A DNA stretch of 64,000 nt from Gammaproteobacteria bacterium. GTDB taxonomy: Bacteria; Pseudomonadota; Gammaproteobacteria; Pseudomonadales; Pseudohongiellaceae. Below, piece by piece: positions 48,831 to 56,935 of the stretch; within the stretch, counting starts at the first letter, position 1, and every line of letters starts with the position of its first letter. The notes under the pieces were generated by a model. The model searched no databases, was not told the origin of the DNA, and worked only from the letters and a program-made list of their open reading frames with translations. A program made the position numbers and the translations under genes. The stretch spans positions 1 to 64,000 of the forward strand of contig SHZK01000003.1 in assembly GCA_009692305.1 (NCBI GenBank). The letters are read 5' to 3'.

Positions 48831-50987
48831 ATGTACAAGTTTCGCAAGACGCGGCTGGCAAGCGGCATGAGCCTCGCTCTGCTGCTGCTTTCCTGGCAGG
48901 CGCTTGCTGCCCAACCGACACCGGGACTGGAAGAGTTTTTGATCATCGGCAGCCGCGAAAACGCGCGCCGACTGGCCGGCTCAGGGGCGGTGGTGCATTC
49001 CGAACAAATCCTCAACGAAGCGGCGACCGACATCAACCAGTTGCTCAAAACCCTGCCGGGCCTTTATATCCGTGAAGAAGATGGTCTCGGTCTGCGTCCC
49101 AATATCGGCATTCGAGGTGCGACGTCTGAACGCAGCAGCAAGATTACGCTGATGGAGGATGGGGTCATGATGGCACCTGCCCCTTACTCTGATCCTGCCG
49201 CATATTATTTCCCCACTGCCCAGAGACAGGCGGCAGTGGAAGTATTGAAAGGCGCACCCTTGTTGCGCTTCGGACCGCAGACCACCGGTGGCGTGATCAA
49301 TCTGGTGTCCACTTTAATTCCAGAAACCAACGGCGGCAATTTGCGCGTGATGTCCGATGAACGCGGACTCGCTGACGTGCACGGCTGGTACGGTGGTCGC
49401 GGTGATCAATTCAGTTATCTGGTGGAAAGCGTGCAGCGTCACGGCGCCGGCTTCAAGAAAATTGATCGATCCGGTGACGAGGGTGGTATTGCTATAGAGG
49501 ACTATGTGGTGAAACTCGGCTGGCAATCTGCCGGCCCGCGGGCACAGAGCCTGCAGTTAAAAATGCAATACTCGGAAGAAAACTCAGAAGAGACATACTT
49601 GGGTTTGACCGACCGTGATTTCCGTCGCGACCAGGATCGTCGTTACGGCATGTCTGATCCGGATGAAATGACCAATCGCCACTCATCAGTGCAGCTCTCA
49701 TACCGCATTGCGCTGAGTGATGCACTCACCGCCACTACGCTGGCCTATGACAATAACTTCAAGCGCGATTGGTACAAGCTGGAAGGCGCTGGCTCCTATA
49801 TCAAAGCCGCCAATACCGGTAGCGGCAGTGCGCAGAACATTCTCGACGGCACCGCCAACGTCAACGGCCTGCGCTATAAACATAACAACCGCGTGTACGC
49901 TTCTCATGGCGTCGAACTGAATCTGCGTTATGCACTCGGTGATCACACTGTGAATGGCGGTGTGCGGCTGCATGAAGATGAAGCGGATCGTTACCAGGAA
50001 GTGGATGTGTTCAACCAGATCAGTGGTGCATTGGTATTCGACAGAATGATCTTGCCGGGTGCCAGTGATAACCGGGTAGGCGGTTCTGAAGCTGTCAGTC
50101 TCTGGCTTACCGACAACTGGCAGTTCTCTGACGCGCTGCGTATTACTGCCGCGCTGCGTTATGAGGACGTAGACACCAATGAGGTGCGTTATGACAATGT
50201 GCAGCGTACAGCAATCAATCGGGAAGTTCCCAATGCTGCACAGGAATGGTTACCGGGCGTCTCTTTTACTTACGACATGAACTCAAACTGGCAATTGCTG
50301 GCAGGCGTACACAAAGGATTCTCGCCCCTTGGCGCCGGCTCCGCCGAACGTGAAGATCCCGAAAGCAGCACCAATTATGAAGCCGGATTGCGTTTCCGGC
50401 AGGGCCTCTGGTTTCTGGAGGGCATCGGTTTTTACAGCGACTTTTCAGAAAAAACCGAAAACTGTTCGGTAGGAAGTCCCTGCAGTAACGGCAATACCAT
50501 CGGCAGTTACAATACCGGTGCAGCAGTCATTGCCGGGCTCGAATGGCAGGCCGGCACCATGTTCACCATCGGCGACGCCCAGTTGCCTGTCGACTTCAGT
50601 TATACCTGGACCGATGCCGCAATAAGTCGTGACAATCCAGCCACCGGCGTACTCGACGGAGATCTGCTGAAAGATGTACCGGAGCATCTGTACAGTCTGC
50701 GTGCCGGTCTGGAACTGCGTAATGGTTTCAGCAACTATGCAGTAGCCAAATACACGGATGCACAATGTTCGATAATCAGCTGTAACCGCATCGCTGGCGA
50801 CTTGCAGCACACCGATGATTTGCTGGTCATCGACTTGATCAGTCGCTACCCATTCAATGATGCTCTGAATCTTTTCCTGAAAGTGGAAAATCTGCTGGAC
50901 GAGCGCGAGATCATCTCCCGTGATCCCGACGGCGCGCGACCCAACAAACCACGCACCGCCACCCTGGGCATGGAATATCGCTTTTGA
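48831..50987 (+). CDS. TonB-dependent receptor (FecA-like siderophore/iron-chelate type)
   Basis: 718 residues with a Sec signal peptide (ends LAAQ near 27) and GGAG seven bases before the ATG. A TonB-box-like FLIIGSRE lies near 37, then a plug domain (about 45-165, INQLLKTLPGLYIREEDGLGLRPNIGIRGATSERSSKITLMEDGV). A 22-strand barrel is expected, ending GMEYRF with terminal Phe. There is no N-terminal signalling (STN) domain, so it does not drive a FecR/FecI loop. Plug motifs match FecA-type receptors for Fe(III) chelates. The Fur-like box upstream supports an iron role. A C-x-x-x-x-x-C pair (CSVGSPC) lies in an extracellular loop near 544. Confidence 0.88.
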   Translation: MYKFRKTRLASGMSLALLLLSWQALAAQPTPGLEEFLIIGSRENARRLAGSGAVVHSEQILNEAATDINQLLKTLPGLYIREEDGLGLRPNIGIRGATSERSSKITLMEDGVMMAPAPYSDPAAYYFPTAQRQAAVEVLKGAPLLRFGPQTTGGVINLVSTLIPETNGGNLRVMSDERGLADVHGWYGGRGDQFSYLVESVQRHGAGFKKIDRSGDEGGIAIEDYVVKLGWQSAGPRAQSLQLKMQYSEENSEETYLGLTDRDFRRDQDRRYGMSDPDEMTNRHSSVQLSYRIALSDALTATTLAYDNNFKRDWYKLEGAGSYIKAANTGSGSAQNILDGTANVNGLRYKHNNRVYASHGVELNLRYALGDHTVNGGVRLHEDEADRYQEVDVFNQISGALVFDRMILPGASDNRVGGSEAVSLWLTDNWQFSDALRITAALRYEDVDTNEVRYDNVQRTAINREVPNAAQEWLPGVSFTYDMNSNWQLLAGVHKGFSPLGAGSAEREDPESSTNYEAGLRFRQGLWFLEGIGFYSDFSEKTENCSVGSPCSNGNTIGSYNTGAAVIAGLEWQAGTMFTIGDAQLPVDFSYTWTDAAISRDNPATGVLDGDLLKDVPEHLYSLRAGLELRNGFSNYAVAKYTDAQCSIISCNRIAGDLQHTDDLLVIDLISRYPFNDALNLFLKVENLLDEREIISRDPDGARPNKPRTATLGMEYRF

Positions 50988-51098
50988 GTTGGTGAATCTC
51001 TTGCGGTTTGACCTGCGCTGATGGTATTGGCAATCGCCAGCGGATTGCTGGATATACTGCTGCGGAAGCCTATGATCGTGACCATTTATTGAAATGTT

Positions 51099-51134
51099 AA
51101 ATTATCTGCCTGAGTTCGTGGGTGTCCTGCTTGC
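51099..51134 (+). repeat. Dispersed intergenic repeat, copy C
   Basis: AAATTATCTGCCTGAG followed by TTCGTGGGTGTCCTGC; 112 bases after the receptor stop, just before the CRP-like site. In one frame it reads NYLPEFVGVL, compared with NYLREFVAV in copy E. Confidence 0.75.
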
Positions 51135-51138
51135 CCTT

Positions 51139-51154
51139 TGTGATTAGCATCACA
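51139..51154. promoter_or_regulatory. CRP/Vfr binding site
   Basis: TGTGA, six bases, TCACA: both half-sites match the CRP consensus exactly, and the flanking TTT on the right side also fits. The centre lies about 70 bases upstream of the expected transcription start for the collagen-like gene, a class I activator distance. Confidence 0.7.
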
Positions 51155-51162
51155 TTTGCGCT

Positions 51163-51181
51163 ACTCGACAACCAATCGAGT
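51163..51181. promoter_or_regulatory. Small inverted repeat between CRP site and promoter
   Basis: ACTCGA, seven bases, TCGAGT. Short but perfect, located where a -35-proximal operator would sit. Confidence 0.3.
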
Positions 51182-51203
51182 AAAAGATACCTTTAATCGT
51201 TAT

Positions 51204-51209
51204 TATACT
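51204..51209 (+). promoter_or_regulatory. -10 element of the collagen-like gene
   Basis: TATACT, 70 bases before the ATG, with no recognisable -35 hexamer 17 bases upstream. That is expected for a CRP-dependent promoter. Confidence 0.45.
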
Positions 51210-51278
51210 CAGACAAAAAAGCGTCCTGTTCCAGTGTATTCAGACTAAGATACGCCACGCTTTTTCCGGAGAACCTAC

Positions 51279-51989
51279 ATGATTAAAAAAATATTAAATT
51301 CAGCAATACTCGTAGCAGTGAGTACGGGCATGTTAAGCGGCGCCGAAACCGCCGTTGCCCAGAGTTTGGTCTACGCTTGCGTAAACAATGATAGCGGTAC
51401 TCCGAAAATAATCGGCCCGAATGAGACCTGTAATAACAACTGGACCAAAGTGGCTTTGGGTGCCGGTGCGACCGGTCCGGCAGGACCAATGGGTCCAGCT
51501 GGTCCAGCAGGTCCAGCAGGGCCAACAGGTCCGACAGGTTTAACTGGGCTGACAGATTTAACTGGTCCAGTTGGCCCCACAGGTGCAACTGGAGCAGTTG
51601 GTCCACAAGGTTTGGTTGGTCCGGTTGGTCCGAAAGGCGATAAAGGCGATAAAGGCGATAAAGGCGTTCAAGGCATTCAAGGCGAACAAGGTGGAACCGG
51701 AATTGTTAATGCCTACCAAGTTATAGGCGATTCTGTGGAAATCAACGCTGGTTTCCCGTCGAGTATGACAGTGTATTGTGAAATGGATGGTTTCGCGACC
51801 GGAGGCGGCTGGAGACTTGCTGGCTTAGATCCTGACAACTACCTGGTATTACATTCCCGCCCAATTCCTCCTGATGGTATTAATAGCCGGGGATGGCGCG
51901 TCAGAATTCAATACATCGGCACTTTTCAAGGTACAGAACTTACTCCCACTGTTCAGTGCATCGAGCTGGGTGACTTAGCTCCTTCCTGA
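51279..51989 (+). CDS. Secreted collagen-like protein
   Basis: 236 residues. The signal peptide ends AVA-Q near residue 28, and GGAG precedes the ATG. A small N-terminal module follows ([20 protein letters not shown], Cys34 and Cys51). Then comes a run of Gly-X-Y triplets from Gly66 to about 141, first GPA/GPT type, then GDK repeats. The Gly expected at position 93 is Asp, a collagen-type interruption. A C-terminal domain of about 95 residues has two Cys (CEMDG and QCIEL). Triple-helix formation and a surface or extracellular role (adhesion, matrix) are inferred. The repeat DNA is prone to slippage. It is transcribed alone between a CRP-like promoter and a strong terminator. Confidence 0.85.
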   Translation: MIKKILNSAILVAVSTGMLSGAETAVAQSLVYACVNNDSGTPKIIGPNETCNNNWTKVALGAGATGPAGPMGPAGPAGPAGPTGPTGLTGLTDLTGPVGPTGATGAVGPQGLVGPVGPKGDKGDKGDKGVQGIQGEQGGTGIVNAYQVIGDSVEINAGFPSSMTVYCEMDGFATGGGWRLAGLDPDNYLVLHSRPIPPDGINSRGWRVRIQYIGTFQGTELTPTVQCIELGDLAPS

Positions 51990-52007
51990 TCCGTTTCAGA
52001 GTTGATC

Positions 52008-52035
52008 AAAAAAGCCCGCTTCGGCGGGCTTTTTT
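52008..52035 (+). terminator. Rho-independent terminator with TTCG tetraloop
   Basis: A 12-bp stem AAAAAAGCCCGC/GCGGGCTTTTTT closed by TTCG, 19 bases after the collagen-like stop. Symmetric, so it may work in both directions. Confidence 0.95.
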
Positions 52036-52055
52036 ATTAGTGCAAATAGGACAGT

Positions 52056-52092
52056 GCAAATAGGACAGCCACAAACTCACGCAGATAATTTA
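52056..52092 (-). repeat. Dispersed intergenic repeat, copy D
   Basis: The minus strand reads TTATCTGCGTGAGTTTGTGG then CTGTCCTATTTGC; this is the most complete copy. A partial duplicate of its end (TGCAAATAGGACAG) sits at 52041-52054. 67 bases after the collagen-like stop. Confidence 0.8.
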
Positions 52093-52502
52093 TTACTTCA
52101 AACGAAACCTTTGGCCTGCGGCCCAAAGTGAATCGCGAGGTCTAAATTTGCGCTGTCCCACAAGCTTCTATATTGCACTCGCTACAGGCGCTAATTACTT
52201 TCCCCGCTAAAACTTGTCAATCACCTCCGACCCTGCTGAAAATCGGCGACAGCGAGAGCGCTTTGTTGAGAGGTAGTGGAATTAAGCAAGCTCAAGTGGC
52301 AGACTCGGGGCATCACCCGCGGGTCCGATAATACGACCACACCAACCTCTGCAGTTTTTCTGAAGATCCTGATATGGCCTGTCCGCGAGCCGCCGGTATA
52401 CAGTGTTATGGAAATGGTCAGCGGTGGTCAGTTCATTGATATGCAGGAAAAATCAGGATAATCATTAAACCCTCAATGCACCATTAATTAGGGCATTCGC
52501 TT

Positions 52503-55463
52503 ATGTCACCAACCAGAATAAGTTTATTGTTGATTGGCACACTGCTTACATTTGCTGGCTCGGCCCAGGAAACAGTCACTCCCAATGGGATAGAAGATGT
52601 CAGGCTTAATGCGATCGCCATTACCGGCGTCACGCTTTACCAGCCGGACGGTCAGTATCTGGAAAATGCCGTGGTGCTGATGCGGGAAGGCAGGATTGTC
52701 AGCATTTCGGATAATCCGGCAGTGCCCGACGATTATTTTGTCGTTGATCTTGCCGGGCGCTATCTGTATCCCGGGTTGATCGATGCTTACACCGAATACG
52801 GTATTCCTGCAATTGAACCACCGGTAACAACTGGCAACGCAGAACGCCTCGACGGACCGCAGCAGGCACTAAATACAAAAGAGACGATTCGCGCCCACTT
52901 TCGCGCCAGCCTTGAATTTGCCCACGATGAAGAGACGCGCAAAAACCTGCGCGATCTTGGCTTCTCCACCGTATTAAGTCTGCGTGCCGATGGCATTGCC
53001 CGTGGCACTTCGGCACTGGTGACTCTGGGTGATGAAAGCGCCAATGAATCAGTGTTAGTGCCAGATGTTGCCGCCCATTTTTCCTTTTCCCGGGGAACGA
53101 CACACCAGTCATTGCCCAGCTCACCGATGGGAGCCGTGGCGCTACTAAGGCAGACTTACCTTGATGCGCAATGGTTCGCACAGCAAAACCCGCGTCCGTT
53201 TACCGATGAATCGCTCGAGGCTTTACTGCGCACCGGCTCATTGCCGCAGATCATGGAAGTCGAGACCTGGCAACAGGCATTGACTGCCGATCGCGTAGGC
53301 GATGAATTTCTTACTCAATATATTTTGAAGGTCGGCAATGATGCCTACCAACAGGCACAGCTGATTGAAGACACTGACGCTGTTCTTATTGTCCCGGTCA
53401 ACTTTCCGGCAGCGCCGGAGGTCAGTGATGCACTGGACGCTGACGAATTGTCCTTCGCCGATCTCAAGCATTGGGAGCTGGCTGCTTACAACCTGAGATT
53501 ATTGAACGAGCAGGGAGTTGAGTTTGCCATTACCAGTCACGGCGCCGGCAAAGACTTCTGGAAGAATATGCGCGCTGCAGTAGCGAAAGGATTGCCGGAG
53601 CAGGTGGCGGTCGATGCGCTGACGAGAATTCCTGCGCAACTGCTAAATATGGAGAACCGTATCGGACAACTGCAGTCCGGGGCCTTGGCCAATTTGCTGA
53701 TAAGTTCCGGCCCATTGTTTGCCGAGGATACCCGACTGCTGGAAAACTGGATCCGCGGCGAACGCTTTGTTCTGGATGCCAGCATCGATGGTCGCAGTGG
53801 TCAGTATCAGCTGGTGGTGGGCAGCGATAACTACAATTTCGAATTGGATTTTGACAAGGGCAAAGTTAAAGCCAGTCTGGTCAGCACTGAAGAAGGTGTT
53901 GACGAGATTGATGTCACACTGGAGTTGACCGAGGATTTGATCAGTTTCAGTTTTGCCGAGCCGGATATTGACGGCCTGGTGCGATTGAACGGCTGGCCGT
54001 TGGACGCTGGCTGGCAGGGCACGGGACTCGACCAGAGCGGCGCCCCGGTCGCTTGGCAGTTAACCTATGTCCAGCCGCTTGTGCCGGATGCAGCAGCAGT
54101 GGCAGAGATTGATATGACACTGCCGGCACCGGTTCTGCATCCGTTTGAGGCCTTTGGCAGAGAAACAATTCCTGTCAGTCAGGACATGGTGATTCGCAAT
54201 GCAACGGTTTGGACCAATGAGGACGCCGGCACCCTAATCACCGATGTGCTGGTGCGTGATGGCAGAATTGCTGCGGTCGGAACCGGACTGAGAGCCGGCG
54301 ATGCGCTGGAAATCGATGCTACCGGCAAACATCTGACCCCTGGCATTATCGATGAGCACTCGCATATTGCACTTACCAGTATCAATGAAAGTGCCACCAA
54401 CTCCAGCATGGTGCGCATGCGCGATGTGCTGGACAGCGAGGATGTAAATATTTACCGCAATCTTGCCGGAGGTGTTACCGCTGCACAGTTGTTACATGGT
54501 TCTGCCAACCCTATTGGTGGCCAGTCGGCGATCATCAAGATGAAATGGGGAATGGCACCTGAAGCATTGCTGATCGAGGACGCGCCGCCGTTTATCAAGT
54601 TCGCCCTCGGCGAAAACGTCAAACGCAGTACCAACCCGGCTTCGATCCGCTATCCGCAAACCCGCATGGGTGTGGAGCAGGTGTTCGTGGATGCTTTCAG
54701 CCAGGCACGTGAGTATGGCAGGCGCTGGGATGACTACAACAGCCTGTCCGCGGCAGCGAAACGCAGTACCACTCCACCGCGCCGCGACCTGGTGAATGAG
54801 ACGATGCTGGAGATACTCAACAAGGAAAGATACGTCACCAGTCATTCCTATGTGCAATCCGAAATCAACATGCTAATGACGGTGGCAGAGAGTTTCGATT
54901 TCAACATCAATACCTTTACCCATATTCTTGAAGGCTACAAGGTCGCGGACAAGATGGCAGAACACGGAGCCGGTGGCTCCACTTTTGCCGACTGGTGGGG
55001 CTACAAATGGGAAGTCCGTTATGCCATTCCCTATAACGCCGCACTGATGCATCAGGCTGGAGTAGTGGTTGCAATCAATTCGGACGATGCCGAGATGTCC
55101 AGACGCCTGAACCAGGAAGCGGCCAAGATCATCAAGTACGGCGACCTCAGCGAGATAGACGCGCTGAAACTGGTGACACTCAATCCGGCGATACTGCTGC
55201 ATCTTGACCATCGCATGGGCAGCATTCGCGAGGGCAAGGATGCAGATCTGGTGCTGTGGTCGGATCACCCCTTGTCGGTGTATGCCGTTCCCGAGACTAC
55301 CTGGATAGAAGGGGTGCCATATTATGATCGGCAGTCAGATCAATCCCTGCGCGAGATGGTCGGTGTTGAGCGCGCGCGCATTATGGCGAAAATTGCAGCT
55401 GCAGATAGCGGTGGCAACGACAATAGTGGCAATGGTGAAGAGGAGCCGGCACATGAAGAATAA
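52503..55463 (+). CDS. Exported double-domain amidohydrolase
   Basis: 986 residues with a signal peptide (ends GSA-Q near 21). Two amidohydrolase (imidazolonepropionase-like) modules are fused. The N-terminal half (about 35-430) keeps the beta-sandwich and barrel layout, but at the metal site it reads YPGLIDAYTEYG, with no H-x-H. The C-terminal half (about 560-950) has TPGIIDEHSHIA with the H-x-H pair, plus SHSYVQSE and INSDDAEMSRRL as likely further ligands. So only the second module should bind metal. It overlaps the next amidohydrolase gene by 11 bases. Together they resemble the paired periplasmic amidohydrolases found beside each other in marine bacteria; the substrate is unknown, with dipeptides or cyclic amides plausible. 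Confidence 0.82.
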   Translation: MSPTRISLLLIGTLLTFAGSAQETVTPNGIEDVRLNAIAITGVTLYQPDGQYLENAVVLMREGRIVSISDNPAVPDDYFVVDLAGRYLYPGLIDAYTEYGIPAIEPPVTTGNAERLDGPQQALNTKETIRAHFRASLEFAHDEETRKNLRDLGFSTVLSLRADGIARGTSALVTLGDESANESVLVPDVAAHFSFSRGTTHQSLPSSPMGAVALLRQTYLDAQWFAQQNPRPFTDESLEALLRTGSLPQIMEVETWQQALTADRVGDEFLTQYILKVGNDAYQQAQLIEDTDAVLIVPVNFPAAPEVSDALDADELSFADLKHWELAAYNLRLLNEQGVEFAITSHGAGKDFWKNMRAAVAKGLPEQVAVDALTRIPAQLLNMENRIGQLQSGALANLLISSGPLFAEDTRLLENWIRGERFVLDASIDGRSGQYQLVVGSDNYNFELDFDKGKVKASLVSTEEGVDEIDVTLELTEDLISFSFAEPDIDGLVRLNGWPLDAGWQGTGLDQSGAPVAWQLTYVQPLVPDAAAVAEIDMTLPAPVLHPFEAFGRETIPVSQDMVIRNATVWTNEDAGTLITDVLVRDGRIAAVGTGLRAGDALEIDATGKHLTPGIIDEHSHIALTSINESATNSSMVRMRDVLDSEDVNIYRNLAGGVTAAQLLHGSANPIGGQSAIIKMKWGMAPEALLIEDAPPFIKFALGENVKRSTNPASIRYPQTRMGVEQVFVDAFSQAREYGRRWDDYNSLSAAAKRSTTPPRRDLVNETMLEILNKERYVTSHSYVQSEINMLMTVAESFDFNINTFTHILEGYKVADKMAEHGAGGSTFADWWGYKWEVRYAIPYNAALMHQAGVVVAINSDDAEMSRRLNQEAAKIIKYGDLSEIDALKLVTLNPAILLHLDHRMGSIREGKDADLVLWSDHPLSVYAVPETTWIEGVPYYDRQSDQSLREMVGVERARIMAKIAAADSGGNDNSGNGEEEPAHEE

Positions 55464-56760
55464 TTTACCGGGAATACTGGTTGGAAGTCTGATATTTTTC
55501 TGCGCGCCTGGTTTTGCCATCGTGCCGGTGCCGGCGCCTGAACAGAGTGAACCTATTGCCATCACCGGCGCCATTATTCACGTTGGTAACGGCGCGGTGA
55601 TAGGCGACGGTATCATCACTTTCGATGACGGGGTGATTACCGCTGTAGGCTCAGCCATGGATGCAATTGATTTGAGCGGTCACCGCGTGATTGATCTGCA
55701 GGGTCAGCATGTCTATCCGGGTTTCGTGTTGCCAAACACTACCCTCGGTCTGGTGGAAGTAGAAAATATTCGCTCTACCCAGGATATCATCGAGGAAGGC
55801 GATATCAACGCCAGCGTACGCGCGGCCATCGCCTACAACACCGATTCCGAATTGATTCCGACGCTCCGCTTCAATGGCATTCTTACTGCCCAGATCACAC
55901 CCCAGGGTGGACTGGTGACCGGGCTGTCATCAGTAATGAAGCTGGATGGCTGGAACTGGGAAGACACCATGCTGGTGGCGGACGACGCCATGCATCTGAA
56001 CTGGCCGACCTTGCGTAGCCGGGATTTCAATGAGGAAACCGAGCAGTTCGAAACCACCGACAATGAGGAATATGCAGGACAGGTACAGGTGCTCAATTCC
56101 CTGTTCCAGAATGCCAGCACTTATAACGGTGCGCCAATCAATTTGAATCTGCTGGCAATGCAGGGTCTGTTCAATGGCATGGTTCGTCTGTATCTGCACG
56201 CCAATGACGCCAAGGAAATTATCGCCGGTGTGCAATTCGCCCGGCGTTACGGGGTCAGGCAAATCGTATTGGTCGGCGGCCGTGAGGCACTGCAGGTAAA
56301 GGACCTGCTGCTGGCCAATAGCATACCGGTTATCTATGAGGGGGTGCATGCCTTGCCGGAACAGGAATGGCATGACGTGGATGCTTCGTTCAGGATGCCT
56401 TTCCTGTTGCACGAGGCTGGATTGAAAGTCGGCATAGGCGGTGGTGCCACCGAGTTGCAGTCGCAACGCAATTTGCCCTTTTTCGCCGGCACTGCGGCGG
56501 CTTACGGACTTGACCGGGAAACTGCACTGTCGCTGATTACCCGCAACAATGCTGAGATTCTGGGAGTTGCGGATCGGGTCGGAACCATCGAAACCGGCAA
56601 GGATGCAACCCTGTTTGTCTCCATTGGTGATGCGCTGGATATGCGAACCAGCCAGGTGCAGCAGGCTTTTATTCAGGGCAGGCAGATAGACCTTTACGGC
56701 ACCCAACAGGAACTGTACGAGCGCTTCGACGAAAAGTATTCCCAACCAGAACGGGATTAA
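55453..56760 (+). CDS. Exported amidohydrolase-fold protein lacking the metal H-x-H
   Basis: 435 residues from the ATG at 55453, which has GAGGAG upstream inside the end of the preceding gene; longer in-frame starts from 55324 are rejected. The signal peptide ends near GFA-I (residue 22). The fold is shown by ITGAIIHVGNGAVIGDGIITFDDGVITAVG, then YPGFVLPNTTLGLVEVENIRS where the metal His pair should be, and a C-terminal TRNNAEILGVADRVGTIETGKDATLFV. Without H-x-H it is probably a structural or substrate-binding partner of the upstream double-domain enzyme. Translational coupling supports a heteromer. Confidence 0.78.
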   Translation: MKNNLPGILVGSLIFFCAPGFAIVPVPAPEQSEPIAITGAIIHVGNGAVIGDGIITFDDGVITAVGSAMDAIDLSGHRVIDLQGQHVYPGFVLPNTTLGLVEVENIRSTQDIIEEGDINASVRAAIAYNTDSELIPTLRFNGILTAQITPQGGLVTGLSSVMKLDGWNWEDTMLVADDAMHLNWPTLRSRDFNEETEQFETTDNEEYAGQVQVLNSLFQNASTYNGAPINLNLLAMQGLFNGMVRLYLHANDAKEIIAGVQFARRYGVRQIVLVGGREALQVKDLLLANSIPVIYEGVHALPEQEWHDVDASFRMPFLLHEAGLKVGIGGGATELQSQRNLPFFAGTAAAYGLDRETALSLITRNNAEILGVADRVGTIETGKDATLFVSIGDALDMRTSQVQQAFIQGRQIDLYGTQQELYERFDEKYSQPERD

Positions 56761-56845
56761 GAAGCAGATATCTGCCCCGTATAACTGCTGTGGGCAGTCG
56801 ACAATAGATCCGAACTAGGTAGGACATGTACAAATTAAGACCTTT

Positions 56846-56880
56846 CAATTATCTGCGTGAGTTTGTGGCTGTCTGTTTCA
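56846..56880 (+). repeat. Dispersed intergenic repeat, copy E
   Basis: CAATTATCTGCGTGAG followed by TTTGTGGCTGTCTGTTTC; 86 bases after the amidohydrolase stop. A duplicated AGGTTATTTCAATAGCA lies just downstream (56879-56912). Confidence 0.75.
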
Positions 56881-56935
56881 GGTTATTTCAATAGCAGGTT
56901 ATTTCAATAGCAACTGGATTTATAACATATTATTG

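Larger units (their letters stand above)
51990..52502. other. Intergenic region between collagen-like and amidohydrolase genes
   Basis: 513 bases. It contains the terminator and repeat copy D. A CTTTGGCC/GGCCCAAAG hairpin with one bulged base lies near 52109-52128, and an open frame of 61 codons at 52276-52461 shows no family resemblance and no ribosome site. The promoter for the amidohydrolase pair should lie after 52380. Confidence 0.5.

Noticed and set aside
52276..52461. Open frame of 61 codons upstream of the amidohydrolase
   Set aside because: No ribosome site or recognisable motif; treated as chance.
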